Assembly (NCBI RefSeq): GCF_900289045.1
Contig: NZ_LT985188.1
Span: 2,170,001 to 2,234,000, forward strand
Reading direction: 5' to 3'
From: Micropruina glycogenica
GTDB lineage: Bacteria; Actinomycetota; Actinomycetes; Propionibacteriales; Propionibacteriaceae
DNA length: 64,000 nt
Shown: one piece after another, positions 29,226 to 37,842 of the stretch
Numbering within the stretch: position 1 is the stretch's first letter
Layout of the letters: each line of letters begins with the position of its first letter
Notes under the pieces: model-generated
The model's input: only the letters and a program-made list of their open reading frames with translations
What the model was told of the DNA's origin: nothing
The model's database searches: none
Made by a program: the position numbers and the translations under genes

Positions 29226-30032
29226 GTGCGCCCAGCAGAGGCTGATCCGCAAACGACCGGGGCGACCCGGTCGAGGGTCGTTCGCCAGGGTGTCGCGACC
29301 CTCGCCATCGGCGCGTTGTGCCTGGGCCTGACGCCACTCGCCACCGGGGCCTCGTCCGCGGCCCCGGTGCCCCAGCCCACCTACGCCGTCGACCGGGCAG
29401 CCATGGACGCCCGCGACCAGGGCGTCAGCCGCGACGTGGCGCGCGTGGCCGCCCCGCAGGCGCTCGCCCAGGCCCGCAGCCAGTCGCTGGCCCAGACCGC
29501 AGCCGAACTGGCCGCCGGACGGCAGAGCGACGCACTCGCCACCCGCACCCAGGCCCTGAGTAGTGCAGCCGAGAACATCACCGAGCAGTCGAAGCTGCTG
29601 AGCGACGCGTCGAACTTTCTGATGCCCACGGCCGGCAAGTTCGGTTCGGGCTTCGGCATGCGGCTGCACCCGATCCTGCACTACTACCGCATGCACAACG
29701 GCCAAGACATCGGCGGTACCTGCGGTCAGCCCATCTGGGCCGCCCAGGACGGCACGGTGGTCAAGGTCGCGACCAGCGGCTACAACGGTGGCTCGGGTCA
29801 CAACGTGCGCATCGACGGGGGCAAGGTCGGCGATGTCGACCTCGAGACCGCCTACCTGCACATGAACACGATCGTGGTGAAGGTCGGCCAGAAGGTGCAC
29901 AAGGGCGAACTGCTCGGCACCGTCGGCAACACCGGCATCTCGACCGCCTGCCACCTGCACTTCTCGGTGTACGTCAACGGCAAGGCCGTCAACCCGACCC
30001 CCTACCTCAAGAACGCCGCCAAACTGAGCTGA
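29226..30032 (+). CDS. Secreted M23 family (LytM-like) metallopeptidase
   Basis: 268 residues from GTG 29226. A signal peptide ends near residue 46 (hydrophobic GVATLAIGALCLGLTPLATG, ASSAA). Residues 50-130 are an Ala/Gln-rich helical stretch, probably a coiled-coil spacer. The C-terminal LytM domain has all zinc ligands: His157 and Asp161 in HNGQDIGG, and His243/His245 in CHLHFSVYVNG, with AYLHMN contributing His212. The preceding SGFGMRLHPILHYYRMHNG is the standard entry. It should cleave peptide cross-links in peptidoglycan or activate another hydrolase outside the membrane. It is convergent with pcrA, 3 bp apart. Confidence 0.92.
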   Translation: MRPAEADPQTTGATRSRVVRQGVATLAIGALCLGLTPLATGASSAAPVPQPTYAVDRAAMDARDQGVSRDVARVAAPQALAQARSQSLAQTAAELAAGRQSDALATRTQALSSAAENITEQSKLLSDASNFLMPTAGKFGSGFGMRLHPILHYYRMHNGQDIGGTCGQPIWAAQDGTVVKVATSGYNGGSGHNVRIDGGKVGDVDLETAYLHMNTIVVKVGQKVHKGELLGTVGNTGISTACHLHFSVYVNGKAVNPTPYLKNAAKLS

Positions 30033-30035
30033 GCG

Positions 30036-32483
30036 CTACAGCTTCTCCATCGGAGCGTGCTTCAAACTGAGCCGCTTCACCCCGGTGCTGCCGAAGTCGA
30101 CATCTGCCTTGGCCAGGTCACCCACGCCGCTGGTGGCCACCACCGTGCCCATGCCGAACACCGAATGCAGCACCCGGTCGCCCGGTTGAACCGACGGCAC
30201 GGGCTTGGGCAGGTTGGGCTTCGACCCGAACCCGACGGTGTTGCGCCACGCCTGCTCGGTGCGCGCCTTGGCGCGCGATGCGAAACCGACCTGCGCGGTG
30301 CCCAACCGCCGCCAGTCGAACAGGTGCTGCGGAATCTCGTCGGTGAACCGGCTGGGCGGGTTGTACTGCGGGCTGCCCCACAACGTTCGGACGACGGCTC
30401 GGCTCAGATACAGCCGCTGCCGCGCACGGGTGATGCCCACGTAGGCGAGCCGGCGCTCCTCCTGCAGTTCGTCGGCGTCGGTGAGTGCCCGTTGATGCGG
30501 AAAGATGCCGTCTTCGAAGCCGGTCAGAAACACCACCGGAAACTCCAGACCCTTGGCGGTGTGCAGCGTCATCAGGGTCACCACGCCGGCACTCTCGCCG
30601 TCGGCGTCGGGAATCTGGTCCGAGTCGGCCACCAGGGCGATGCGCTCCAAGAACGCGGGCAACGAGTCGTCCGGTTCGGGCGCGCCGGCGGCCAGTTCGC
30701 CACCCTCGGGCGGCAGGTCGATGGCGTGCGCGGCGGCGACGAACTCTTGCGCCACCGACACCAGCTCGATCAGGTTCTCCAGGCGGGTCTGGTCTTGCGG
30801 GTCGTCGGAGTTCTTCAGTTCGTCGATGTAGCCCGACTTCTCGAGAATGCTGGTGAGAATGGTGTCGGCGGCGTCGCCGCGCTCCATCATGGCGCGATGC
30901 TCGGCCAGCAGCGCCGCGAACCCCTGAATCTGGGTGAGTGAGCGGGTGGCCAGCCCGGTGATCTCGGACGCCCGCGCCACCGCCGCACCGAACGGAATGC
31001 GCTCGGCAGCGGCCAGGTCGGCCACCGCACCCTCGGCCCGATCGCCGATGCCGCGCTTGGGCACGTTGAGAATGCGCCGCACCGACACGTCGTCGGCCGG
31101 GTTGGCGATCGAGCGAAGGTAGGCGATCGCGTCGCGCACCTCACGCCTTTCGTAGAACCGGACGCCCCCGACCACCCGGTACGGCATGCCGACCCTGATG
31201 AACACCTCTTCGAACGCACGCGACTGGGCGTTGGTGCGGTAGAACACCGCCACGTCGCCCGGCTTGGCGTGCTTGGCGTCGGTCAGCCGGTCGATCTCGT
31301 CGGCGACGAACTGCGCCTCGTCATGTTCGGTGTCGGCCACCCAGCCGACGATTCGCTCGCCGTCGCCGGCCTCTGACCACAGGCGCTTCTCGGGGCGTCC
31401 GGGGTTACGCGTGATCACCGCGTTCGCGGCATTCAGAATGGTCTGGGTCGAGCGGTAGTTCTGCTCGAGCACGATGGTGGTGGCGCCGGGAAAGTCGGCC
31501 TCGAACGCCAGAATGTTGCGAATGGTGGCCCCGCGAAACGCGTAGATCGACTGGTCGGAATCACCCACCACCATCAGTTCGGGCGGCTCGACGGCGGCCA
31601 TGCCCTCGGGCACCGGCAACTCGGCGCACAGCTCGCGCACCAGCGCGTACTGGGCGTGGTTGGTGTCTTGGTACTCGTCGACCAGCACGTGGCGAAACCG
31701 CCGCCGGTACTGCTCGCGCAGGTCGGGAAACGCCTGCAGCAGGTGCACCGTCGTCATGATCAGGTCGTCGAAGTCGAGCGCGTTGGCCGCCTGCAGCCGC
31801 TGCTGGTACACGCGGTAGGCGTCGGCGTAGATCTTCGCGGTGTCGGTGTCGGCCCTTGCGGCGGCCGTTTCGTGGTCGACCAGTTCGTTCTTGCAGTTGC
31901 TCACCCAGTTCATCACCTGGCGAACCGGGTAACGCTTGGGGTCGACCTCGGCGTCGCGCAGCACCAGCGTCATCAGGCGCTTGGCGTCGGTGTCGTCGTA
32001 GATCGAGAACGTGCGGCTGATGCCGAAGCGGTGAATGTCGGCCCGCAGCATGCGTACGCACGCACTGTGAAACGTCGACACCCACATCAGCTTCGCCCGG
32101 TTGCCCACCATGTCGACCACCCGGTGCCGCATCTCGGCGGCGGCCTTGTTGGTGAACGTGATGGCCAGAATCGAGCCGGGGTGTACGTGCCGAAAGCTCA
32201 CCAGATGGGCGATGCGCCTGGTCAGTACCCGCGTTTTGCCCGAGCCGGCACCGGCCACCACCAGCACCGGCGAGCCCGCGTGCAACACCGCCTCGCGCTG
32301 CGGCGGGTTGAGGTCGGCCAGCAACTCGTCCTCGGTGATGCGCTTGCGCCGCACGGGTCCCTCGGCCACCGCCTCATCGGCCTTCTGGCTCTGCTCCGCA
32401 CGGGGCGACGCCGACTCGCCTGCAGGCGCGCCGGACGGCTGCTGCTCGAAGTTGAACAGATCGGGAAACAGGGTGTCGGTCAT
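30036..32483 (-). CDS. pcrA: ATP-dependent DNA helicase PcrA/UvrD
   Basis: 815 residues. Superfamily 1A 3'-5' helicase acting in nucleotide excision repair and replication restart. After a 45-residue variable N-terminus, motifs run in order: Q motif LNPPQREAV, I VVAGAGSGKT (75-84), Ia ITFTNKAAAEM, II LVDEYQDTN, III VVGDSDQSIYAFRGA, IV LEQNYRST, V TLMTLHTAKGLEFPVVFLTG and VI RRLAYVGITRARQRLYLS. The C-terminal GDRVLHSVFGMGTVVATSG is the PcrA-type Tudor-like domain that contacts RNA polymerase in Gram-positives. Complete and of normal length. Confidence 0.97.
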   Translation of the reverse strand: MTDTLFPDLFNFEQQPSGAPAGESASPRAEQSQKADEAVAEGPVRRKRITEDELLADLNPPQREAVLHAGSPVLVVAGAGSGKTRVLTRRIAHLVSFRHVHPGSILAITFTNKAAAEMRHRVVDMVGNRAKLMWVSTFHSACVRMLRADIHRFGISRTFSIYDDTDAKRLMTLVLRDAEVDPKRYPVRQVMNWVSNCKNELVDHETAAARADTDTAKIYADAYRVYQQRLQAANALDFDDLIMTTVHLLQAFPDLREQYRRRFRHVLVDEYQDTNHAQYALVRELCAELPVPEGMAAVEPPELMVVGDSDQSIYAFRGATIRNILAFEADFPGATTIVLEQNYRSTQTILNAANAVITRNPGRPEKRLWSEAGDGERIVGWVADTEHDEAQFVADEIDRLTDAKHAKPGDVAVFYRTNAQSRAFEEVFIRVGMPYRVVGGVRFYERREVRDAIAYLRSIANPADDVSVRRILNVPKRGIGDRAEGAVADLAAAERIPFGAAVARASEITGLATRSLTQIQGFAALLAEHRAMMERGDAADTILTSILEKSGYIDELKNSDDPQDQTRLENLIELVSVAQEFVAAAHAIDLPPEGGELAAGAPEPDDSLPAFLERIALVADSDQIPDADGESAGVVTLMTLHTAKGLEFPVVFLTGFEDGIFPHQRALTDADELQEERRLAYVGITRARQRLYLSRAVVRTLWGSPQYNPPSRFTDEIPQHLFDWRRLGTAQVGFASRAKARTEQAWRNTVGFGSKPNLPKPVPSVQPGDRVLHSVFGMGTVVATSGVGDLAKADVDFGSTGVKRLSLKHAPMEKL

Positions 32484-32692
32484 CGCTTCTCCACCTTAAG
32501 CGTTGCGGCCGACAAGGTTGTTACCAGCCCGACGTTCGCTCTCGCACCGCTTGCGGTGCTGGGCCCGCGACGCCTCCCTCCCCACCGCTCACGGCCTGCC
32601 TGTGGTCTGCCAAGACGGCGATATCGGCCGTCCTCGCCGAATTGGCTGCCGCTATTGACGCGGGGCCCATAATCTCTGGTGAGGAGAGCGCC

Positions 32693-33882
32693 ATGCATAT
32701 TCGTACCGGTGCTTCGATTTCGGGTCTGGTCACCGTGTTGGTCACTGCGTGCGCGCCGCCCACACCGTCGACATCTCCTGCGCCGCAGGTGGTAACCGTC
32801 GGGGCGTCGGCCAGTTCCTCAGCGAGTCCTACCGACACACCAACAGACATGTCACAGGCGTTGGCGCGGCCAGTGCGTCCGTCGGTCAGATCCGCTCCAC
32901 CACCTGCGACCGCGGCTGGACGGGAACGGGCTTTCTGGTCAGCGATCAACTGATACTCACCGCAGCACATGTGGTGGAAGGTGCTCACGCCTTGACGATC
33001 ACCTTTCCCGACGACGAACCACGTCCGGTGTCCGTCGTCGGCTACCGACCTGACAACGACATCGCCCTACTGCGACTGGACGAGTCGGTCGAACGCCCTT
33101 ACCTGGCCCTGGCCGACACCGCCGCAACCATCGCGCAACCCGTCGGCGTGGTTGGCTATCCCTTGGGCAAGTCGGCCCAACATGTCAACACGGGCATCGT
33201 GAGTTCGGTCGAAGACAGCGCCGAACTGAATGGGCACATGATCAAACGCGTGCTCTCGCTGGACGCCGCCATCAACCACGGCAACAGTGGCGGACCGGTG
33301 ATCAACAACAGTCGTCAAGTCGTCGGATTGATCTCGGGGACCTTTCTCGATCCGAACACCGAAGAAGCTGCCGAAGGCTTTCATTTCGCGATTCCCGCCA
33401 ATCGGCTCAGAATGCTGCTCGACCGTTACGGCGACGCCGACGCTCGCCCATTCGCCGAATGCGAAGAAGAGGGCAGAGCAGACGCTCCCTTGGCTGAGTT
33501 GCTGGTGCGTTCCGACGACGAGTACGCCGAAGAACTAGGCACCGTGCTGTGGACACACGGCCAGGCGATCAACGAGAGTCGCTACGAGGCCGCCTGGAAC
33601 CTGTTCACGGGGTCGATGCAGAGCCGTTTGAAGGACATGGACGACTGGGCGTCGGGCCTGAGCACCACGTACTGGCTGGTGGTCGAAGTGCGCGAGGTTT
33701 CGGAGTTGACCGACGAACGAGCCGTCGTTCGTACCTTTGTTCGCACCGAACAGGACGCTGCCGACGGCCCCGACGGACAGACGTGCAGCATCTGGCCGTT
33801 GAACTACACGTTGGTCCGGAACGGAGACGAGTGGCCCATCGACAAGGCGACGCTGAGGGCGAAGGCGACCGCCTGCGCGTGA
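32693..33882 (+). pseudogene. Lipoprotein trypsin-like serine protease, interrupted by a -1 frameshift
   Basis: Start ATG 32693 follows GAGGAG at 32681. The first frame encodes a lipoprotein signal peptide (MHIRTGASISGLVTVLVTAC, lipobox Cys20) and a Ser/Thr/Pro linker, but stops at 32953. The protease itself is in the preceding frame: SVGQIRSTTC, TGTGFLV, catalytic His in LTAAHVV, Asp in DNDIALLRL and Ser in NHGNSGGPV, then an NTF2-like C-terminal domain (about 33500-33882). The shift needed lies between about 32845 and 32890. With one base restored the product would be a complete anchored S1C-like protease of roughly 395 residues. The alternative start GTG 32749 gives no export signal. The region is visibly less GC-rich than its neighbours. 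A sequencing error would also explain it. Confidence 0.7.
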
Positions 33883-33885
33883 CCG

Positions 33886-34551
33886 CTACACCAGCCGGCG
33901 ATCGGTGGCCCACCGGGTCAGTTGATGCCGGTTCGACAGCTGCAGCTTGCGCAGCACGCTGCTCACGTGGGTCTCGACGGTCTTGATCGAGATGAACAGC
34001 TCGCGGGCGATCTCTTTGTACGCGTACCCGCGGGCGATCAGCCGCATCACCTCGCGCTCGCGCTGCGAGAGGCGGTCGAGTTCCTCGTCGATCTCGGCGA
34101 TGTCGATCGAGCCCGAGAAGGCGTCCAGCACGAAGCCGGCCAGCCGCGGCGAGAACACCGCGTCGCCCTCGGCCACCCGGGCGATGGCGTCCACCAGTTC
34201 GTCGGCCGAGATCGACTTGGTGACGTACCCCCTGGCCCCGGCGCGAATCACGCCGATCACGTCTTCGGCGGCGTCCGAAACGCTCAGCGCAAGAAACTTT
34301 GTGTCGGGCTGGGTCGCATGCACCTGCTTGAGCACCTCGACCCCGCCACCGCCGGGCAGATGGACGTCGAGCAGCACCACGTCGGGCTGCGCCTTGAGCA
34401 CCGCGGCCACCGCGGTGGGCACGTCTTCACCCTCGCCGACGATCTGCACCCGTGCGCCGATGTCGTGCTTGACGCCGCTGCGAAACATCGCGTGGTCGTC
34501 GACGATCACCACCCGGTGAGCGGCGGTCGGTGTTGTGGTCGGCTCGGTCAT
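33886..34551 (-). CDS. NarL/LuxR family two-component response regulator
   Basis: 221 residues. Receiver domain residues 12-130 with VVIVDDHAMFRSG (acidic pair) and phospho-acceptor Asp62 in VVLLDVHLPGGGG; the switch Thr/Ser and Lys lie in LALSVSD and YVTKSIS. The C-terminal LuxR HTH is at about 157-217 (LSQREREVMRLIARGYAYKEIARELFISIKTVETHVSSVLRKL). Its ATG overlaps the kinase stop by four bases, so they form a pair. The partner kinase carries PspC, which points to envelope-stress sensing in the style of LiaRS/MacRS systems; that is inference. Confidence 0.95.
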   Translation of the reverse strand: MTEPTTTPTAAHRVVIVDDHAMFRSGVKHDIGARVQIVGEGEDVPTAVAAVLKAQPDVVLLDVHLPGGGGVEVLKQVHATQPDTKFLALSVSDAAEDVIGVIRAGARGYVTKSISADELVDAIARVAEGDAVFSPRLAGFVLDAFSGSIDIAEIDEELDRLSQREREVMRLIARGYAYKEIARELFISIKTVETHVSSVLRKLQLSNRHQLTRWATDRRLV

Positions 34552-35810
34552 CGCTTCATCTCCAGTCGTACCTCGGTGCCCGTTTCGGGGGCGCTTCGAA
34601 TGGTCGCATTGCCTCCGGCGCGCCGCAATCGCTCGATGATCGAGCCGCGTACGCCCATGCGGTCGGCCGGTATGTCGTCGAGCACGAAGCCGCCGCCGCG
34701 GTCGCGCACGAACACTTCTATGGCGTCGTCGTCAACCTCGGCGTAGACGTCGACCTTCGCCACCCCGGCGTGCTTGGCGGCGTTCACCATGGCCTCGCGG
34801 GCGGCCTGCACCAATGGCCGGGCGTCGCCGTCCAGGTCGCGATCGCCCACCACCACGATGTCGATGTCGACCCCGTGAGCGTCTTCGACCTCGGCCGCGG
34901 ACGCCACCAGCGCCGCCTTGACCGTGGGCGCGTCGACCGCGGTTTCGCCGTACAGCCACGACCGCAGTTCGCGCTCCTGTCGCCTGGCCAGGGCGGCCAC
35001 CGCCTTCGGGTTCTGCGCCTGCCGCTGAATCAGGGCAAGGGTCTGCAGCACCGAGTCGTGCAGGTGGGCGGCCATGTCGGCGCGCGCGTCGGCGAGCATC
35101 TTGTCTTCGCGAATGGTGGCCAGTGAGCGGCGCACCCGAATGATCCAGGGCGCCGCGGCCAGCAACAGTGCCACCACGACCAGGCCCAGCACGATCAGCG
35201 TGCGGCTGCCCTCGGGCAACGGCGGAAGGGCGACCACGATGAGCACCACCGCCGTGACCAGCCCCAGCAGCCCCAGCAGAATGCGGACGATGCGCGACCA
35301 GTGCGCCAGCAGCGGCGCGAACCAACGCCGCCAGCCGGTGAGTCCCTTCATCGACCGGTTGGGAATGTGGTCGGCCTGCCACCAGATCAGCATCAGCCCG
35401 AACGTGCCGGCCAGTGCGGGCCACAGCGCCGCCGCGGGCGCCCCCCAACCGGCAGCCTGCACGAACCACAGCAGCCCAGCGCCCAGGAGCGCGACCGCCG
35501 AGATCAGGCCCAGGTCGGCCGGCACCCGGTACCCGGCCTGCACGGTGCGCATGCCGCTGCGACTCGCCGCCTCGATGCCCGGTGCCTGCGGGGCCTCGGA
35601 CGCCAGCGGCATCGCCAGCCACAACACCAGGTAGACCAGCACGCCGATGCCCATGCTGGCGCTGAGCAGCACGAACCCCAGGCGCAGCACCAGCACCGGC
35701 CAGTTGAGGTGGGCGGCCAGGCCGCTGCACACCCCGCCCAGCCACGCGGTGTCGAGCCGGCGATCCGCGCGACGCGGAACCGGCTGCACAAGCGTGGACG
35801 GGCTGCTCAC
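34548..35810 (-). CDS. PspC-domain sensor histidine kinase (HisKA_3 / LiaS-like)
   Basis: 420 residues from GTG. Residues 12-70 are a PspC domain (DTAWLGGVCSGLAAHLNWPVLVLRLGFVLLS), followed by further membrane helices (about 100-118, 124-144, 173-196, 204-223). The cytosolic HisKA_3 dimerisation helix holds the phospho-acceptor His251 in ADMAAHLHDSVLQTLALIQRQ, and the HATPase N box is AAREAMVNAAKHAGV near 333. The large sensor part lacks an extracellular loop, so it probably senses within the membrane or through partner proteins. Operon with the response regulator gene; divergent from a second PspC operon 104 bp away. Confidence 0.92.
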   Translation of the reverse strand: MSSPSTLVQPVPRRADRRLDTAWLGGVCSGLAAHLNWPVLVLRLGFVLLSASMGIGVLVYLVLWLAMPLASEAPQAPGIEAASRSGMRTVQAGYRVPADLGLISAVALLGAGLLWFVQAAGWGAPAAALWPALAGTFGLMLIWWQADHIPNRSMKGLTGWRRWFAPLLAHWSRIVRILLGLLGLVTAVVLIVVALPPLPEGSRTLIVLGLVVVALLLAAAPWIIRVRRSLATIREDKMLADARADMAAHLHDSVLQTLALIQRQAQNPKAVAALARRQERELRSWLYGETAVDAPTVKAALVASAAEVEDAHGVDIDIVVVGDRDLDGDARPLVQAAREAMVNAAKHAGVAKVDVYAEVDDDAIEVFVRDRGGGFVLDDIPADRMGVRGSIIERLRRAGGNATIRSAPETGTEVRLEMKR

Positions 35811-35914
35811 GACACTAGCCTCACACGCGCGAACGTGGCCGACCAGCGCTTTGGGGGTCGGCTCAGGGGTGTTCCCCGTTGGCCGCGCGCTGCTGGCCGA
35901 CCAGAGTGGCTGGC

Positions 35915-37216
35915 ATGGAACTCACGCCGCTGCGGCGCGCCAACACCGGCGCGATGCTGGGCGGCGTCTGCGCGTCCCTCGCTCGACGCTGGCAGGTCGA
36001 CCCCACCATCGTGCGCATCGCCATGGTGCTGCTCGCACTGATGGGCGGGTTGGGCATCGCCTTCTACGTCGGAGCAGTGTTGCTGGTGCCTCGTGACGGA
36101 TCGACCGAGGTGCCGGTCAACCGCATCGCGCCCTTCACCCGCGGCTGGTCACCCACTGCCACGATCGGCGCCGTGGTGGGTCTCGGCCTGCTGATCACCA
36201 TCGCCATCGGCTCATGGCTGCCGTTCGGCATCGCGCCCGCGGTGGGTCTGGCCTTTCTTTGGTACTTCGGCTTCTATCGCCGCCGTCCGCACACCACCGG
36301 CCAGCCGCCGTCCGCCGATGCGGGCCAATCGGCATTGCCCGCTGCGACCCAGCCGCCGACTCGTCCGGTCGAGGCAATGACCCCGTTCGAGCGGGCTGCG
36401 GCCGAATGGCAGCAGCGGGTCGCCGAGCAGGACCTACGGACGACGCGGCCGCGGCACTCCGACGCGGTGCCGCACCAACTGCCCGTCGGATCACCGACCG
36501 AACCCTGGGACGTCCCCCGGCTGGTCGAATATCGCCCTGCGAACCCGTCCGACTATTCGGCAGCACCCTCGGCTCCCCCGCCCGTGCCCGATTGGACGCC
36601 CCCCACCGGCCGTCGCCGCCCCCGTGCGCGGTGGCTGTGGCCGCTGGTGCTGTGCCTGAACGGGCTCGGACTGGCCACCCTCGCCGTGCTGAGCGAGGCG
36701 TTCGGCGTGGCCGTGCCCCCGATCGCCTACGCCGGCACGGTGCTCGGCGCCCTCGGCCTCGGTCTGTTCATCGGCGCCTTCGCCGGCCGCCCCGGAGGGC
36801 TGCTGCCCCTGTCGGTGCTGGCCGGGCTCGTGACGGTGACCATGCTGCTGCCGGGCCCTGGGTTCGGCCCGATGGGCGACCACACCTACAGCTACACCTC
36901 GATGGCCCAACTGCCCGCCACGAAGCAGTCGCACGGTGGGGGTGACGTCATCATCGACCTGCGGCAACTGAGCGTCACCGAAAGCAGGCAGATCGAGTTC
37001 GACAACGGGCTCGGCGACGTCACCGTCAAACTGCCGGCCACCGGCAACGTGGTGGTGCAGTGGAAGGTCGGCCTCGGCGACTACACCGGGCCCGACGGAC
37101 GTCGCGAGGGTGTCGACGGCAGCGGCACCTACGAGCGAATCTCGAACCCCGCCGGCCCCACCCTGACCGTCGTGGTGCAGGTGGGCGCGGGCGACCTGAA
37201 CGTGGTGACGTCATGA
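35915..37216 (+). CDS. PspC domain membrane protein with LiaF-like C-terminal domain
   Basis: 433 residues from ATG 35915 (MELTPLRRANTGAMLGGVCASLARRW); the frame upstream is not conserved and no strong ribosome site is seen. PspC domain at 3-60, then helices at about 82-105 and 107-120, a Pro/Arg-rich cytosolic linker (140-235), a second membrane cluster (about 238-320), and a C-terminal strand-rich domain (about 340-433; DVIIDLRQLSVTESRQIEFDNGLGDVTVKLP) similar to the cell-wall-active antibiotic response domain of LiaF. LiaF proteins inhibit their kinase, so this divergently encoded protein could modulate the PspC kinase. Its stop overlaps the next start. Confidence 0.85.
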   Translation: MELTPLRRANTGAMLGGVCASLARRWQVDPTIVRIAMVLLALMGGLGIAFYVGAVLLVPRDGSTEVPVNRIAPFTRGWSPTATIGAVVGLGLLITIAIGSWLPFGIAPAVGLAFLWYFGFYRRRPHTTGQPPSADAGQSALPAATQPPTRPVEAMTPFERAAAEWQQRVAEQDLRTTRPRHSDAVPHQLPVGSPTEPWDVPRLVEYRPANPSDYSAAPSAPPPVPDWTPPTGRRRPRARWLWPLVLCLNGLGLATLAVLSEAFGVAVPPIAYAGTVLGALGLGLFIGAFAGRPGGLLPLSVLAGLVTVTMLLPGPGFGPMGDHTYSYTSMAQLPATKQSHGGGDVIIDLRQLSVTESRQIEFDNGLGDVTVKLPATGNVVVQWKVGLGDYTGPDGRREGVDGSGTYERISNPAGPTLTVVVQVGAGDLNVVTS

Positions 37217-37404
37217 GGCGCATCGACGTGGCCGCTCTCAACGTCAGCCTGGTCTGCCTGGGTGTCGCCGCGTTGGCGCTGTGCACGGCGTTCGGCACCG
37301 TCGACTGGAAACTCGTCTCGATCGTGGCCCCGTTGGGCCTGGTCGTGATCGGCCTCATCGGCCTGTTGTTGTCTCGAAACCCAAGGAAAGGAAACACCCC
37401 ATGA
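37213..37404 (+). CDS. Small two-helix membrane protein in PspC operon
   Basis: 63 residues from ATG 37213, which overlaps the stop of the PspC/LiaF-like gene (ATGA) and whose own stop overlaps the next start (ATGA). Two hydrophobic helices (VAALNVSLVCLGVAALALC and LVSIVAPLGLVVIGLIGLLLS) are followed by a basic tail RNPRKGN. No family recognised beyond short actinobacterial PspC-operon proteins. The tight coupling on both sides is strong evidence that it is translated. Confidence 0.75.
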   Translation: MRRIDVAALNVSLVCLGVAALALCTAFGTVDWKLVSIVAPLGLVVIGLIGLLLSRNPRKGNTP

Positions 37405-37691
37405 ACGGTCGCAGCCTCACTCGATCGACCACCGACAAATTCCTCGGCGGCGTCTGCGGCGGCCTCGCCCGCTACCTCAATCTCGACTCCGGCCTGGTGC
37501 GCATTCTCACCGTGGTGATCGCCGTGTTCACCCAGGTGGGTTGGATCGCCTACCTGGTGCTCTGGGCCGTGCTGCCCACCGACTCCAGCAGCCGCACCGG
37601 CATCGACGAGGTGAAGGACGTCTTCGGCAACCGTGGCAGCACGCCGCCGCCCGCCGATCGTCCCGCCCAGAACCCCGACGACCTGCGCTGA
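37401..37691 (+). CDS. PspC domain-containing protein
   Basis: 96 residues from ATG 37401. A single PspC domain (residues 5-62; TTDKFLGGVCGGLARYLNLDSGLVRILTVVIAVFTQVGWIAYLVLWAVLP) and a disordered C-terminal tail (GSTPPPADRPAQNPDD). It is the third gene of the operon and the third PspC domain in 2 kb, after those of the kinase and the LiaF-like protein. PspC proteins are membrane-stress sensors or effectors. A strong hairpin terminator begins 15 bp after the stop. Confidence 0.92.
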   Translation: MNGRSLTRSTTDKFLGGVCGGLARYLNLDSGLVRILTVVIAVFTQVGWIAYLVLWAVLPTDSSSRTGIDEVKDVFGNRGSTPPPADRPAQNPDDLR

Positions 37692-37705
37692 CCCAGCCGC
37701 AAACA

Positions 37706-37736
37706 ACAGGCCCGGACGATCATCGTCCGGGCCTGT
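37706..37736 (+). terminator. Intrinsic terminator of the PspC operon
   Basis: ACAGGCCCGGACGAT and its exact reverse complement flank a single C, giving an effective 13-bp GC-rich stem with a five-base loop. No T run follows. Confidence 0.88.
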
Positions 37737-37842
37737 GCGCGTTCGGGACCGACAGCACCACAGTTGCAGCGCATTGCCCCTTGCCAGCCGGGGTCGAACG
37801 GTCTTAGGGTCGCCTGTACCCCCGGGCGGCAAGGAGGCTGCG

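Noticed and set aside
32840-32895. Programmed -1 ribosomal frameshifting in the protease gene
   Set aside because: No X-XXY-YYZ slippery heptamer or stable downstream stem was found in the needed interval; kept only as a remote option.
32749-33882. Reading the S1-type protease as an intact gene from GTG 32749
   Set aside because: The first 45 residues would be unrelated to any export signal, while the other frame supplies a perfect lipoprotein signal and ribosome site; a frameshift explains both.
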